Source: Oscillatoriales cyanobacterium RM2_1_1
Lineage (GTDB): Bacteria > Cyanobacteriota > Cyanobacteriia > Cyanobacteriales > Microcoleaceae
Reading direction: 5' to 3'
Assembly (NCBI GenBank): GCA_012033335.1
Contig: JAAURB010000030.1
Span: forward strand, 1 to 53,826
Length of the DNA stretch: 53,826 nucleotides
The position numbers were made by a program, and so were the translations under genes. Under the pieces are notes generated by a model. The model saw only the letters and a program-made list of their open reading frames with translations, did not search any database and was not told the DNA's origin. Shown here piece by piece: positions 1 through 8,281 of this stretch; position 1 is the stretch's first letter, and each line of letters begins with the position of its first letter.

Positions 1-253
1 GTTGAAGGGGGCAGTGCCCCCTTCCTGGGGCACTGCCCCAGACCCCCCTTCTATTTGATAATTAATTACAACCATCTACTTATTAGAGAAGAGTCATTAC
101 TGACTATCTGAAACTCCACGTTTCTACCATAGCTTAAGTGCCAATATTTCTCAATAGCTAATTTTTCCAAAATCTGCCAAATCTGCCTAGAGACAGAGCT
201 TACCCATCAAACGGCAGATTAACTTTTGTGTACTATTGGGTCAGGATTAGTGT
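1..253. other. Intergenic start of window with GC palindromes
   Basis: No gene is seen downstream of glgX. The first 50 bases hold two adjacent palindromes, GGGGGCAGTGCCCCC and TGGGGCACTGCCCCA, followed by an AT-rich tail ending ATTACAACCATCTACT. The same palindrome-plus-tail layout recurs near 32214-32263, so this is a dispersed repeat that may also act as a hairpin at the 3' side of glgX. The left border may lie outside the window. Confidence 0.55.
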
Positions 254-2320
254 CTAGTCCCGTGATTTTGCCATCAGGACTACGGAGGAACGGGCATTCA
301 CCCGATAGCGCTTGCCATACACTGCCGTTGCAATCTTGACATCTGAGAAATCATTGGGAGGAGCCAGATCGGTGTCCACAATTCGATGCCAGGATTTCCC
401 AGAATCTAGCGGCGGCAGATCAAATGTTAAAGGTTCCCAATAGGCATTCACCATGGCGTAAAGAGTTTCATCAGCCTCAGGATGGCGCAGGTAAAAGGCC
501 AGACAGCGGGAGTCAAATTCCCAACCGGGAACCCCCAGTTGAGTGCCATACCAGCTAATATTCGGCTGAGCGCTGTTCGGATCGGTTTCGAGTACCGCAT
601 CAATCCGAAAGATGTGATGTTCCTGGGTAAACCGGATCAGCCCCTTAATAAAGCGAAATACCTCAGCATTCTGGCTGATGGCACTCCAGTCAAACCAGCT
701 CAAATCATTGTCCTGACAGTAGCCATTGTTGTTGCCCCGTTGGGTGCGCCGTACCTCATCCCCCATTAAGATCATCGGCGTGCCCTGGGAAAGAAACAAA
801 ACAGTCCAAAAGTTCTTAATTTGCTTCAGCCGCAATGCTTCAACGGCAGGTTCAATGGTTTCTCCCTCCTGGCCGCAGTTCCAACTAATATTGTGGTCAG
901 AGCCATCCCGATTGTCTTCGCCATTGGCCTGATTATGCTTTTGGTTGTAAGCGACTAGGTCATTTAATGTAAAACCATCATGGCAGGTAATAAAATTAAC
1001 GCTACAGTGAATCTCTCGATCCGGATGGGGATAGATATCCGGACTGCCCATAATCCGATTGGCCATCGGGATGGTTTTACCCGGATCCCCTCTAAAAAAG
1101 CCCCGAACATCATCGCGGTATTGACCATTCCATTCCGCAAAGCGATCGCCAGCAATTGACCCCACTTGATAGAGTCCTCCGGCATCCCAGGCTTCGGCAA
1201 TCAGCTTGGTTCCCGCCAGCACCGGATCAGATTTAATAATCCATAAAATGGGTGGATCATCGATGGGATGGCCATACTTGTCCCGGGAAAAGATCGAAGC
1301 TAGGTCAAACCGAAACCCATCCACGTGCATCTCCGAAACCCAGTACTTCAGAGCATCTACGATCATCTGACCAGCTATCTCATGGTTGGCTTTGACGGTA
1401 TTGCCACAGCCGGTATAATTGCTGTAGTATTCTGGCTGATCTTCGAGAATGTAATACATGAAGTTATCCAAACCTCGAAAGGAGAGAGTAGGGCCATTCT
1501 CATTGCCCTCCGCCGTGTGGTTGAACACCACATCTAAAATCACCTCAATTCCGGCTTTGTGAAAAGCCTTGACCATATCACGAAATTCATCGACAGGCCC
1601 CAAAGAATCGCGCCGAGAACTGTAGGCTCGATGGGGGGCAAAAAAAGCAATCGTGCTATAGCCCCAGTAATTTCTTAAAGGGGGAACGGCATCCTGTTCG
1701 TCAAACTGATGAATCGGCAACAGTTCAACGGCAGTAATACCTAGATCTCTGAGGTAGGGAATTTTTTCGACCAATCCGGCGTAGGTGCCTCGCTTCGTAG
1801 GAGACAGACCCGAACTCTGGTGACGGGTAAAGCCGCCCACGTGCAATTCATAAATAATCGTGCGGGCGTAAGGAATTTGTAGCGGTAAATCCCCCTCCCA
1901 GTCATAGGTTGTTGGGTCAACCACTACACTTTTCAGGGCTTGGGCGCAGTTGTCTCCAGGGCAAGAGGCCGCCTCTCGCGAGTAGTTTTCATCGTTGACT
2001 ACAGCCTTGGCGTAGGGGTCAAGTAGCACCTTCTCCCGATCAAATCGATAGCCCGCTTCCGGCAGGTAAATCCCATCAGCCCGGTAACCATAGATCTGTC
2101 CCGCCTTTAACCCCGGCATAAAAATATGCCAGTAATAAAAGGTTCGATTAATCGCTGGATCGAAGGGAATCACATGAACAGGGTAGGGGGCCTCAGAAAC
2201 ATCGAACAACAACAATTCGAGGGCACTACAAGTCTTGGAGAATACACAGAAATTCACCCCATCTGGATAGACTACTGCCCCTAAGGGGAAGCTTTTTCCG
2301 GCCAAAGTCTGAAGAGTCAT
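254..2320 (-). CDS. glgX: Glycogen debranching enzyme GlgX (isoamylase type)
   Basis: This 688-residue GH13 protein hydrolyses alpha-1,6 branches of glycogen or limit dextrins in the cytoplasm, which fits cyanobacterial glycogen turnover. It has an N-terminal early-set domain (about residues 1-150) followed by the TIM barrel. The GH13 signatures are visible: DVVFNHTAEG (region I), DGFRFDLAS with the nucleophile Asp (region II), LIAEAWDAGG with the acid/base Glu (region III) and FITCHDGFT (region IV). The length matches bacterial GlgX/isoamylase (about 650-710). ATG at 2320 begins MTLQTLAGKSFPLGA, a typical N-terminus for the family. It is transcribed alone and divergently from the RTX dehydrogenase across a 450-bp gap. 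Known family: certain. Preference for limit dextrin versus native glycogen cannot be read from sequence. Confidence 0.95.
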   Translation of the reverse strand: MTLQTLAGKSFPLGAVVYPDGVNFCVFSKTCSALELLLFDVSEAPYPVHVIPFDPAINRTFYYWHIFMPGLKAGQIYGYRADGIYLPEAGYRFDREKVLLDPYAKAVVNDENYSREAASCPGDNCAQALKSVVVDPTTYDWEGDLPLQIPYARTIIYELHVGGFTRHQSSGLSPTKRGTYAGLVEKIPYLRDLGITAVELLPIHQFDEQDAVPPLRNYWGYSTIAFFAPHRAYSSRRDSLGPVDEFRDMVKAFHKAGIEVILDVVFNHTAEGNENGPTLSFRGLDNFMYYILEDQPEYYSNYTGCGNTVKANHEIAGQMIVDALKYWVSEMHVDGFRFDLASIFSRDKYGHPIDDPPILWIIKSDPVLAGTKLIAEAWDAGGLYQVGSIAGDRFAEWNGQYRDDVRGFFRGDPGKTIPMANRIMGSPDIYPHPDREIHCSVNFITCHDGFTLNDLVAYNQKHNQANGEDNRDGSDHNISWNCGQEGETIEPAVEALRLKQIKNFWTVLFLSQGTPMILMGDEVRRTQRGNNNGYCQDNDLSWFDWSAISQNAEVFRFIKGLIRFTQEHHIFRIDAVLETDPNSAQPNISWYGTQLGVPGWEFDSRCLAFYLRHPEADETLYAMVNAYWEPLTFDLPPLDSGKSWHRIVDTDLAPPNDFSDVKIATAVYGKRYRVNARSSVVLMAKSRD

Positions 2321-2771
2321 TGGTAAATTTCAGAAACCATAGATCGCTCACTAGATAGACTATCACCAAATCTTTGTAAAACAGCGTTCATGGTTATGGG
2401 CCACATGGCCTGAGCCCCATCAACTGTCCATAGCGATTTTCACTCCCATGGACAAAATAAGCCATTTGTAAGCCATTTGGAGAGATATTTCTGAGCTACA
2501 ACTTTGGGCCACCCAACTAAAAACTACTAAAAACTACTATTGAGATGGCTGTTCTACCGCTGAGGTCTCTCTATCGAATACCTGGGGCCTATCTGCTGAA
2601 CAACAGTCAAGATGGCGACTCTACTTTGAGTAAGAAAACTTATTTGAGAAATAGTATAACGAGAAACAGATTAAAAATTAGAAATTAAAGATTAAAGATT
2701 AAACTTTACGGAATCAGGCAAGCTTCAGGGTAGATTTTAAGTACCCAAACCCCCACCCCCCGATTTTATAC
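2321..2771. other. Divergent intergenic region glgX / RTX dehydrogenase
   Basis: 450 bp between two divergent genes, so both promoters should lie here, but no clear -10/-35 pair could be assigned. It contains short direct repeats: TAAGCCATTTG twice around 2458-2480, AAAAACTACT twice around 2519-2540, and ATTAAAGATTAAAGATTAAA near 2684-2703. No coding potential was recognised. Confidence 0.4.
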
Positions 2772-4810
2772 ATGGAAAGTTTACCAATTACAGAGAATCC
2801 CCTACCCACTCCCATCGCCCTTTCCAGGTTGTCCGTCCAACTTGAAGAAGTGGCCCAAATTCCCAATAGTGGCAGTGGCAATAATCTGGCTGCACGGTTA
2901 AACCAGCTTGTTGATGCTCCAGACGGCAGCGATCGCCTGTTCGTGAATGATATGCGGGGCACGCTCTACCTGATTGACAACGGTGTAGTCAGTCCCTATC
3001 TAGATCTAAAAAGCCAGGTGGGCACTGGGTTTCGCGATAATACCAGCCAGCAGGGTTTTTCCTATTTTGCTTTTCATCCGGACTTTGCCAATAATGGGAT
3101 TTTTTATACCATCAATTCAGAAAATAAAAATACCGGCACACCTGACTTTCCGGTTACCAAGCCAATTATCAATCGCAATGGCAATATCATTGCCAGTTCA
3201 CACCATGAAGTAGTTCGGGAATGGACCGCTACGGATCCTACCGCTGATATATTTTCTGGCACGGTACGGGAAGTCCTCCGAGTCGAACAGCCCTATCCCG
3301 ACCATAATATGGGGGAAATAGCTTTCAATCCCAACGTTGAACCCGGAGACCCAGACTATGGATTGTTATACATGGGGGTAGCGGATGGGGGGAGTGACGG
3401 CTTTCCAGTCAGCAATACGGATCCCCTCGACAATGGCCAAGACTTGAATGTGCCCTTGGGTAAAATTCTGCGGATTGATCCCTTGGGGAATAACGGTACC
3501 AATGGACAATATGGTATTCCCGCAGATAATCCCTTTGTCGAGGATGGCAACCCCAATACATTAGGAGAAATTTGGGCCTACGGAGTTCGCAATCCCCAGC
3601 GCATCAGTTGGGACACTAGAGGGGAGGGCAAAATGTTGTTTGTGGATATTGGTCAGGCGTTTATTGAAGAGATTAATCTAGGAATTCCAGGAGCCAATTA
3701 CGGTTGGGGTAACCGGGAAGGCACCTTTGTGATTGAGGATACGGATGAAAATGTTCTCTTTGAATTGCCAGCCAATGATGCTGACTTTGGCTATACCTAT
3801 CCCGTGGCTCAATACGACCATGATCGCCCCGCTGATGCGGTAGGATTTTACGGATTTGCGATCGCCGGGGGCTTTGTCTATCGCGGTGCAGCCATTCCTG
3901 CATTGCGGGGTCAGTATGTATTTGGGGACTTCGGCAATGATGGTCGATTTTTTCATGGGCCCGTAAATCAACTGGTGAACGGTTCCCAGGGGACTTTGCA
4001 AGAACTAAGACTTTATGATGGCAATGTTCAGGAATCATTCTTAGATATTCTGGGTTTGCCCCGTTCGGATGTGCGCTTTGGGGTAGATGCCACGGGGGAG
4101 ATTTACGTCACCTCTAAATCAGACGGCAAAGTGAGAAAGTTAGTGGCTTCTCCAGAAACCAATAGAGATGATGTATTGCAGGGAAATGCCAGCAATAATT
4201 TAATTCGAGGTTTGGCAGGCAACGATGTGATTCGAGGCAATGATGGGGAAGATACACTCTACGGACAGGCGGGGGACGACAATCTGAACGGTGGCCCCCA
4301 AAACGATAAACTCCAAGGGGATGCCGGGAATGATCAACTGTTTGGAGCCGCAGGAGATGATCAGCTGAATGGAGGAAGCGGTGACGATAGCCTTTCAGGG
4401 GGAGGGAACGCCGACACCTTGAGCGGTAACGATGGTGACGATCAATTGATCGGGGATGGGGGCAGCGATCGCTGCGGGGAGGCAATGGGGCAGATACCCT
4501 GATTGGTACGAACGGCAACATCGCTGGAGTCAATGAACAGGATACACTTCAGGGTCAAGGGGGGGCTGATTTATTTGTTTTGGGGGACTCAACCCGGGCT
4601 TATTATCTGGGTCAGGGCACCCTTGATTTTGCTCGGATTCTAGACCTGGTTGTTGGCACCGACAAAATCCAACTCCACGGGGGTGAAACCTATCAACTTC
4701 AGGTGGTTGGGAGAAGTACTCAAATTCAAGTTGATGCTGACTTAATCGGCGTTATCTCTGGAGTAACGGGTTTGAGTTTGAATGATTTGAATGTCTTTTA
4801 TTATGTTTAG
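2772..4810 (+). CDS. PQQ-type sugar dehydrogenase-like beta-propeller with C-terminal RTX repeats (one frameshift)
   Basis: The N-terminal ~450 residues resemble the glucose/sorbosone dehydrogenase propeller family: GSDRLFVNDMRGTLYLID, FAFHPDFANNGIFYT, LGKILRIDPLG, EIWAYGVRNPQRISWD. From about residue 465 there are glycine/aspartate nonapeptides (GGxGxDxL type) typical of calcium-binding RTX proteins exported by type I secretion. No N-terminal signal peptide is seen, which fits a C-terminal RTX signal. The first frame stops at 4502, but the RTX repeat continues in the -1 frame (GGNGADTLIG...) to a stop at 4810. Restoring one C after the GCGATCGC at 4465-4472 gives a 679-residue protein. Whether it binds PQQ or oxidises a sugar is inference; many such fusions have no tested activity. 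Confidence 0.82.
4465..4473 (+). other. Frameshift site beside a HIP1 octamer (RTX gene)
   Basis: The RTX pattern reads G-S-D-R in frame and then L-R-G-G-N-G-A-D-T only if one base is added directly after GCGATCGC. Changing ...CGC-TGC to ...CGC-CTG restores the repeat. This is either a single-base deletion or a consensus error next to the HIP1 site. Confidence 0.75.
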
Positions 4811-4844
4811 ATGTTTAATGTTTAGATGTTTAACTTTTGGGGGG

Positions 4845-5069
4845 TTCGGGAGCTATAAGTCTCGCGCTGAACGGGTGCATCATTGCAGCGAATGTGGATA
4901 TAGGACTGACCGAGATGTTGCTGCCGCGCCAGGGGTGATGCAACGGGGTCTGATACCTGTAGCCGATGGGCAGTCGGCGATACTGCCTGTGGAGGAAGGT
5001 TTCCTGGGAACCCCGATGAAGCAGGAAACCCCAACCGTGAGGAAGGGAAGCCCGCGCTCTACCTGTTAG
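4845..5069 (+). pseudogene. tnpB: IS200/IS605-family TnpB remnant (C-terminal zinc ribbon)
   Basis: The frame ending at 5069 reads ...RVHHCSECGYRTDRDVAA..., the second half of the TnpB zinc ribbon plus the third RuvC Asp motif (DRD..AA). It continues with a tail (VMQRGL, then MKQETPTVRKGSPR) of a kind found at the end of cyanobacterial TnpB proteins. Everything upstream (the RuvC core and the first CxxC) is gone, and the piece abuts the stop of the RTX gene. It is therefore a decayed insertion-sequence right end, not a functional nuclease. The GC-rich stretch at about 4990-5100 would correspond to the old right end and omega-RNA region. Identification is from motif recognition only. Confidence 0.75.
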
Positions 5070-5115
5070 GGTGAGCGTCGGGAGGATGTCACAGCCGGAG
5101 AATTCAATTGAATCC

Positions 5116-6441
5116 ATGACAAATGAACCCATGACAAGCTTTGCAGAATATCAACACCGTCGTCAGCAATTCATGGAGAAGATCGGTACAGGAACAGCCA
5201 TCTTCAAAAGTGCGGCAATGGCCGTGATGCACAACGATGTCGAGTATGCCTTTCGTCAGGACAGTGATTTCTTTTATTTAACAGGATTTAACGAAGCGGA
5301 TGCTGTGGCGGTGTTTGCCCCCCACCATGAAGAACACCGATTTATTTTATTCGTGCAACCCAAAGACCCGGAAAAAGAAACCTGGTCAGGCTATCGGGTT
5401 GGGGTTGATCAAGCCAAGGCAGTTTATGGAGCCGATGAGGCTTATCCCATTGCTGAACTCGATGAAAAATTGCCCCAATACTTGCAAAAAGCAGACCGAA
5501 TCTACTACCGGTTTGGTCGGGATATCGGGTTTAATCATCAGGTTATCCGTCACTGGCAACAACTACTGCGGGTTTATCCTAAAAATGGCACTGGCCCAAT
5601 TGCAATTCAGGATGTAGGAACAATTTTACATCCGTTTCGCCTGGTTAAAAGTCAGTCAGAACTAGCCCTGATGCGACGAGCGGCAGAAATTTCAGTCAAA
5701 GCCCATAACCATGCCAGGGAGTTTACCCGACCTGGACTTTGTGAATATGAAATTCAGGCCGAAATCGAATATATTTTTCAGTCCCAGGGCGGTACAGCAG
5801 CCTACCCGTCAATTGTGGCTTCGGGGGCAAATGCCTGTATTTTGCACTACATTGAAAATCAACGGCAGATGCAATCTGGAGAGTTACTCCTGATTGATGC
5901 AGGCTGTTCCTATCAGTATTACAACGCTGATATCACTCGAACTTTTCCAGTAGACGGTCGGTTTACTCCAGAACAAAAAATTATCTACGAGTTGGTGCTT
6001 CAAGCTCAGGTTGCAGCTATTGAGCAGATCAAACCTGAGAACCCCTATCAACAAGTTCATGAAACAGCGGTGCGGGTTCTAGTTGAAGGATTGCTGGATT
6101 TGGGATTATTAACCGGAGATATTGAAGAAGTTATTAAAGAAGAAAAGTACAAACCCTTTTACATGCATCGTACGGGTCACTGGTTAGGGCTGGATGTCCA
6201 CGATGTTGGGGTGTATCAATGGGGCGAAGACCCTCAACCGTTGTGGCCCGGACAGGTGCTCACGGTCGAACCTGGAATTTACATTGGCCCTGGGATTCAG
6301 CCGATAGAGGGTCAACCGGCAGTTGATCCCCGCTGGCATGGTATTGGTGTCCGAATTGAAGACGATGTGCTGGTGACCGAGACCGGATATGAAGTTTTGA
6401 CCGCCGGGGTGCCCAAAGCAGTGGCCGCCATGGAACGTTAG
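5116..6441 (+). CDS. pepP: Xaa-Pro aminopeptidase (M24B family)
   Basis: This cytoplasmic metallopeptidase removes N-terminal residues that precede proline. The aminopeptidase-P N-terminal domain (FAEYQHRRQQFMEKIGTGTA...) occupies about residues 5-140, followed by the pita-bread catalytic domain. All five dinuclear-metal ligands are recognisable: Asp in LLIDAG, Asp in YNADITRTF, His in HRTGHWLGLDVHD, Glu in TVEPGIYI and Glu in RIEDDVLV. The open frame extends upstream to a GTG at 5071, but that part lies in the old insertion-sequence end. I therefore place the start at the ATG at 5116 (or 5131), giving about 441 residues, normal for PepP. No strong Shine-Dalgarno sequence decides between them. 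Insertion-sequence remains form its 5' leader. Confidence 0.93.
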   Translation: MTNEPMTSFAEYQHRRQQFMEKIGTGTAIFKSAAMAVMHNDVEYAFRQDSDFFYLTGFNEADAVAVFAPHHEEHRFILFVQPKDPEKETWSGYRVGVDQAKAVYGADEAYPIAELDEKLPQYLQKADRIYYRFGRDIGFNHQVIRHWQQLLRVYPKNGTGPIAIQDVGTILHPFRLVKSQSELALMRRAAEISVKAHNHAREFTRPGLCEYEIQAEIEYIFQSQGGTAAYPSIVASGANACILHYIENQRQMQSGELLLIDAGCSYQYYNADITRTFPVDGRFTPEQKIIYELVLQAQVAAIEQIKPENPYQQVHETAVRVLVEGLLDLGLLTGDIEEVIKEEKYKPFYMHRTGHWLGLDVHDVGVYQWGEDPQPLWPGQVLTVEPGIYIGPGIQPIEGQPAVDPRWHGIGVRIEDDVLVTETGYEVLTAGVPKAVAAMER

Positions 6442-6474
6442 GAATGCCGGTTCAATTTGCCCCTTAATATTTGA

Positions 6475-6569
6475 TACAGCGTTTCCAGCGCTGCTGGAGT
6501 CAGAGAGGTGGCGGCGCGGTGCGCCGCCACCTCTCAAATTTGTACCTCACGTGATGAGGAATCGCTATA
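6475..6569. repeat. 95-bp MITE-like hairpin element, copy A
   Basis: It starts TACAGCGTTTCC and ends GGAATCGCTATA (imperfect terminal inverted repeats). The centre is a near-perfect hairpin: AGAGGTGGCGGCGC / GCGCCGCCACCTCT around a short loop. A nearly identical copy of the same 95-bp length lies at 30919-31013, and a diverged one at 37200-37293. It sits between pepP and the HNH cluster. Confidence 0.8.
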
Positions 6570-6722
6570 TTTAACATTTAATATTTAACATCCTGGCTTC
6601 AGCGATATCCCAGAATTCCGAAATTTCAGATCAGTATGATGTAGGAATTCAGAGAGGTTTGATTCCCATCAGGGAATATTGAATCACGATCACATCTCAA
6701 TCATCACTTTGGAGTTTTTATT

Positions 6723-7736
6723 GTGTCAGAGGATTCTCGTCGCAATTCTGCTGTGAATGTAGCCGCTTTTCTTAAGGTTTATCATGCTCACTTACAGGAT
6801 TTACCCTTGAGCACGGCTCGCAGAATGTACAAGGGTGGAGTTCGATCCGGGGAGCCGATGCGAACTCGCATCCAGGCCCAAGAGATGTTGAGCAAAGTTC
6901 CCCCGTCTCAACGGGCCGGAGTGAATCCTCAATCGGCAACGACCCATACTCAAGACTACTTAGGGGGCAAAGACGCGAGCCATGTCAAAGCCCATAGCAA
7001 TGGGGGTTCTAATGATCCCTACAATATCAAATGGGAAGACCAGGGAGCGAACCGCGCCCGGGGGAGCCGGGATATGACCTTGCAGGAACAGGCTCAACTC
7101 GGCATGAAATGGCACGTCGATAACCTGACCGGAGCAGTGAAGGCTGGCACAAAAGCTACACCAATGGGAATCGCCATTGGCGCAGCAACAGCGGCCCCAT
7201 TTTCCCTACTCACCAACGCCCTACGGGTAGTCCGGGACGAAATCTCCCCTGGGCAGGCAGCCATGGCAACCGCAAAGGATACGGCAATGGGTGGAGCTGT
7301 TGGAGGAGTATCGGCTTTTACCATTACAACCGTGGCGACGGCTTGCCCTCCGGTCGCATTGGCATTGACCGCCGCCTCGCCCCTATTATTGACGGTGGGT
7401 GTCGTGGGGATGGTTTATGAGTTTTTTACTATTTTGAAGGATCATCAAGCAGAAGTAGAGGCTTATTACGAGTCCTTAACCCGGCAAGAACTAGCCAATC
7501 TTCAAACCATTGAAGCCGAGCTGGTGGATCAACATCAGAAAAATTTAGACTTTTTGTGCAATGCTGAAGCCATCGATCAACACCTCAACAGTCGATCCCC
7601 TGAACCAGGGGTAGCAGGAGCACTAAAACGATATCAAGAGTCTCGGGCGATCGCGGCATCCCTCGGGACTCTACCTGAAAAAAATAGCCAGCAGTTACCC
7701 AGGAATTCTCAGAAATTTCTCCGTCTAGGCCATTAA
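6723..7736 (+). CDS. HNH-like motif protein with glycine-rich hydrophobic domain
   Basis: A 337-residue protein starting at GTG 6723, with GGAG 12 nt upstream. Residues 1-75 are polar. Residues 80-115 carry an HNH-nuclease-like signature: SHVKAH (H87, H91), GGSNDPYN (N101) and ANRARG (N110). The usual Asp before the first His is a Ser. Residues 146-235 are glycine/alanine-rich and strongly hydrophobic (AIGAATAAPFSLL; GGAVGGVSAFTITTVA; SPLLLTVGVVGMVYEFF), resembling glycine-zipper membrane-inserting segments. The rest is helical and charged. It appears co-transcribed with two downstream genes (gaps of 39 and 47 bp). I do not recognise an established family. A nuclease or pore-forming toxin/effector role is inference from the motif combination. 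Confidence 0.7.
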   Translation: MSEDSRRNSAVNVAAFLKVYHAHLQDLPLSTARRMYKGGVRSGEPMRTRIQAQEMLSKVPPSQRAGVNPQSATTHTQDYLGGKDASHVKAHSNGGSNDPYNIKWEDQGANRARGSRDMTLQEQAQLGMKWHVDNLTGAVKAGTKATPMGIAIGAATAAPFSLLTNALRVVRDEISPGQAAMATAKDTAMGGAVGGVSAFTITTVATACPPVALALTAASPLLLTVGVVGMVYEFFTILKDHQAEVEAYYESLTRQELANLQTIEAELVDQHQKNLDFLCNAEAIDQHLNSRSPEPGVAGALKRYQESRAIAASLGTLPEKNSQQLPRNSQKFLRLGH

Positions 7737-7775
7737 TAAATCGTCAATTAATCATCAATCAAAGGAAATGAACTT

Positions 7776-8234
7776 ATGGTTTTACCGTTTGCTATTGGTG
7801 CGATCGGATTAGCAGTTGGTGCTGTTGCTGGGGCGTTTAGCACCCATGCCTTTGGGGAGAAAGATCGACAAGCTGCAAAACATCATCGCACTGTTGCCAA
7901 TGAGCTTAGTGAGAAATATTCAGCCCTGAAGCAGCGATATGACGAATTGGCCGACAAAAGTCAGCGGCAAATTGATCAATATCTCCGCCAAAAAGCCTTA
8001 GATGAAGTTGAGAAAGATGGTTTACGTTTGGTCGTGAGATTGCAACAAAGTTTAATTTCATTGATGGGGGAGATTGACAAGGAACCTGCTAAAGCATCCC
8101 TAACTGACTTTAGAAATGCAGTATCCATGACCAACTGTATCCTGCAGGAACTAAAAGAAGAATTAATCTTTGTTCCCAGCGAATACTATATCCGTAATAT
8201 ATTACGGGCTAGAGAGCTTGAAGAGATTAAATAG
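7776..8234 (+). CDS. Small membrane-anchored coiled-coil protein
   Basis: 152 residues, ATG 7776, with an AAAGGAAATG stretch upstream serving as Shine-Dalgarno. Residues 3-25 form a single hydrophobic glycine-zipper segment (IGAIGLAVGAVAGAF). Residues 30-85 are heptad-like and charged (EKYSALKQRYDELADKSQ), so probably coiled coil, followed by a helical C-terminal half. No enzyme motif is seen. Its place between the HNH-motif protein and the TPR-WD40 protein, together with the shared glycine-zipper character, suggests that the three work together at the membrane. Function unknown. Confidence 0.7.
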   Translation: MVLPFAIGAIGLAVGAVAGAFSTHAFGEKDRQAAKHHRTVANELSEKYSALKQRYDELADKSQRQIDQYLRQKALDEVEKDGLRLVVRLQQSLISLMGEIDKEPAKASLTDFRNAVSMTNCILQELKEELIFVPSEYYIRNILRARELEEIK

Positions 8235-8281
8235 ATGAAAGAAATTAAATAAATTACAATTACTTAATCGGGTAGGATGTT

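Noticed and set aside
3673-4038. 121-residue minus-strand open frame
   Set aside because: Antisense shadow of the propeller domain; no motif and no ribosome-binding site.
4114-4533. 139-residue minus-strand open frame
   Set aside because: Antisense shadow of the RTX repeats, rich in Arg, His and Pro from the repeat codons.
4465-4580. Programmed -1 ribosomal frameshifting
   Set aside because: There is no X-XXY-YYZ slippery heptamer at this site, and similar breaks occur in unrelated genes, including petD. Sequence error is simpler.
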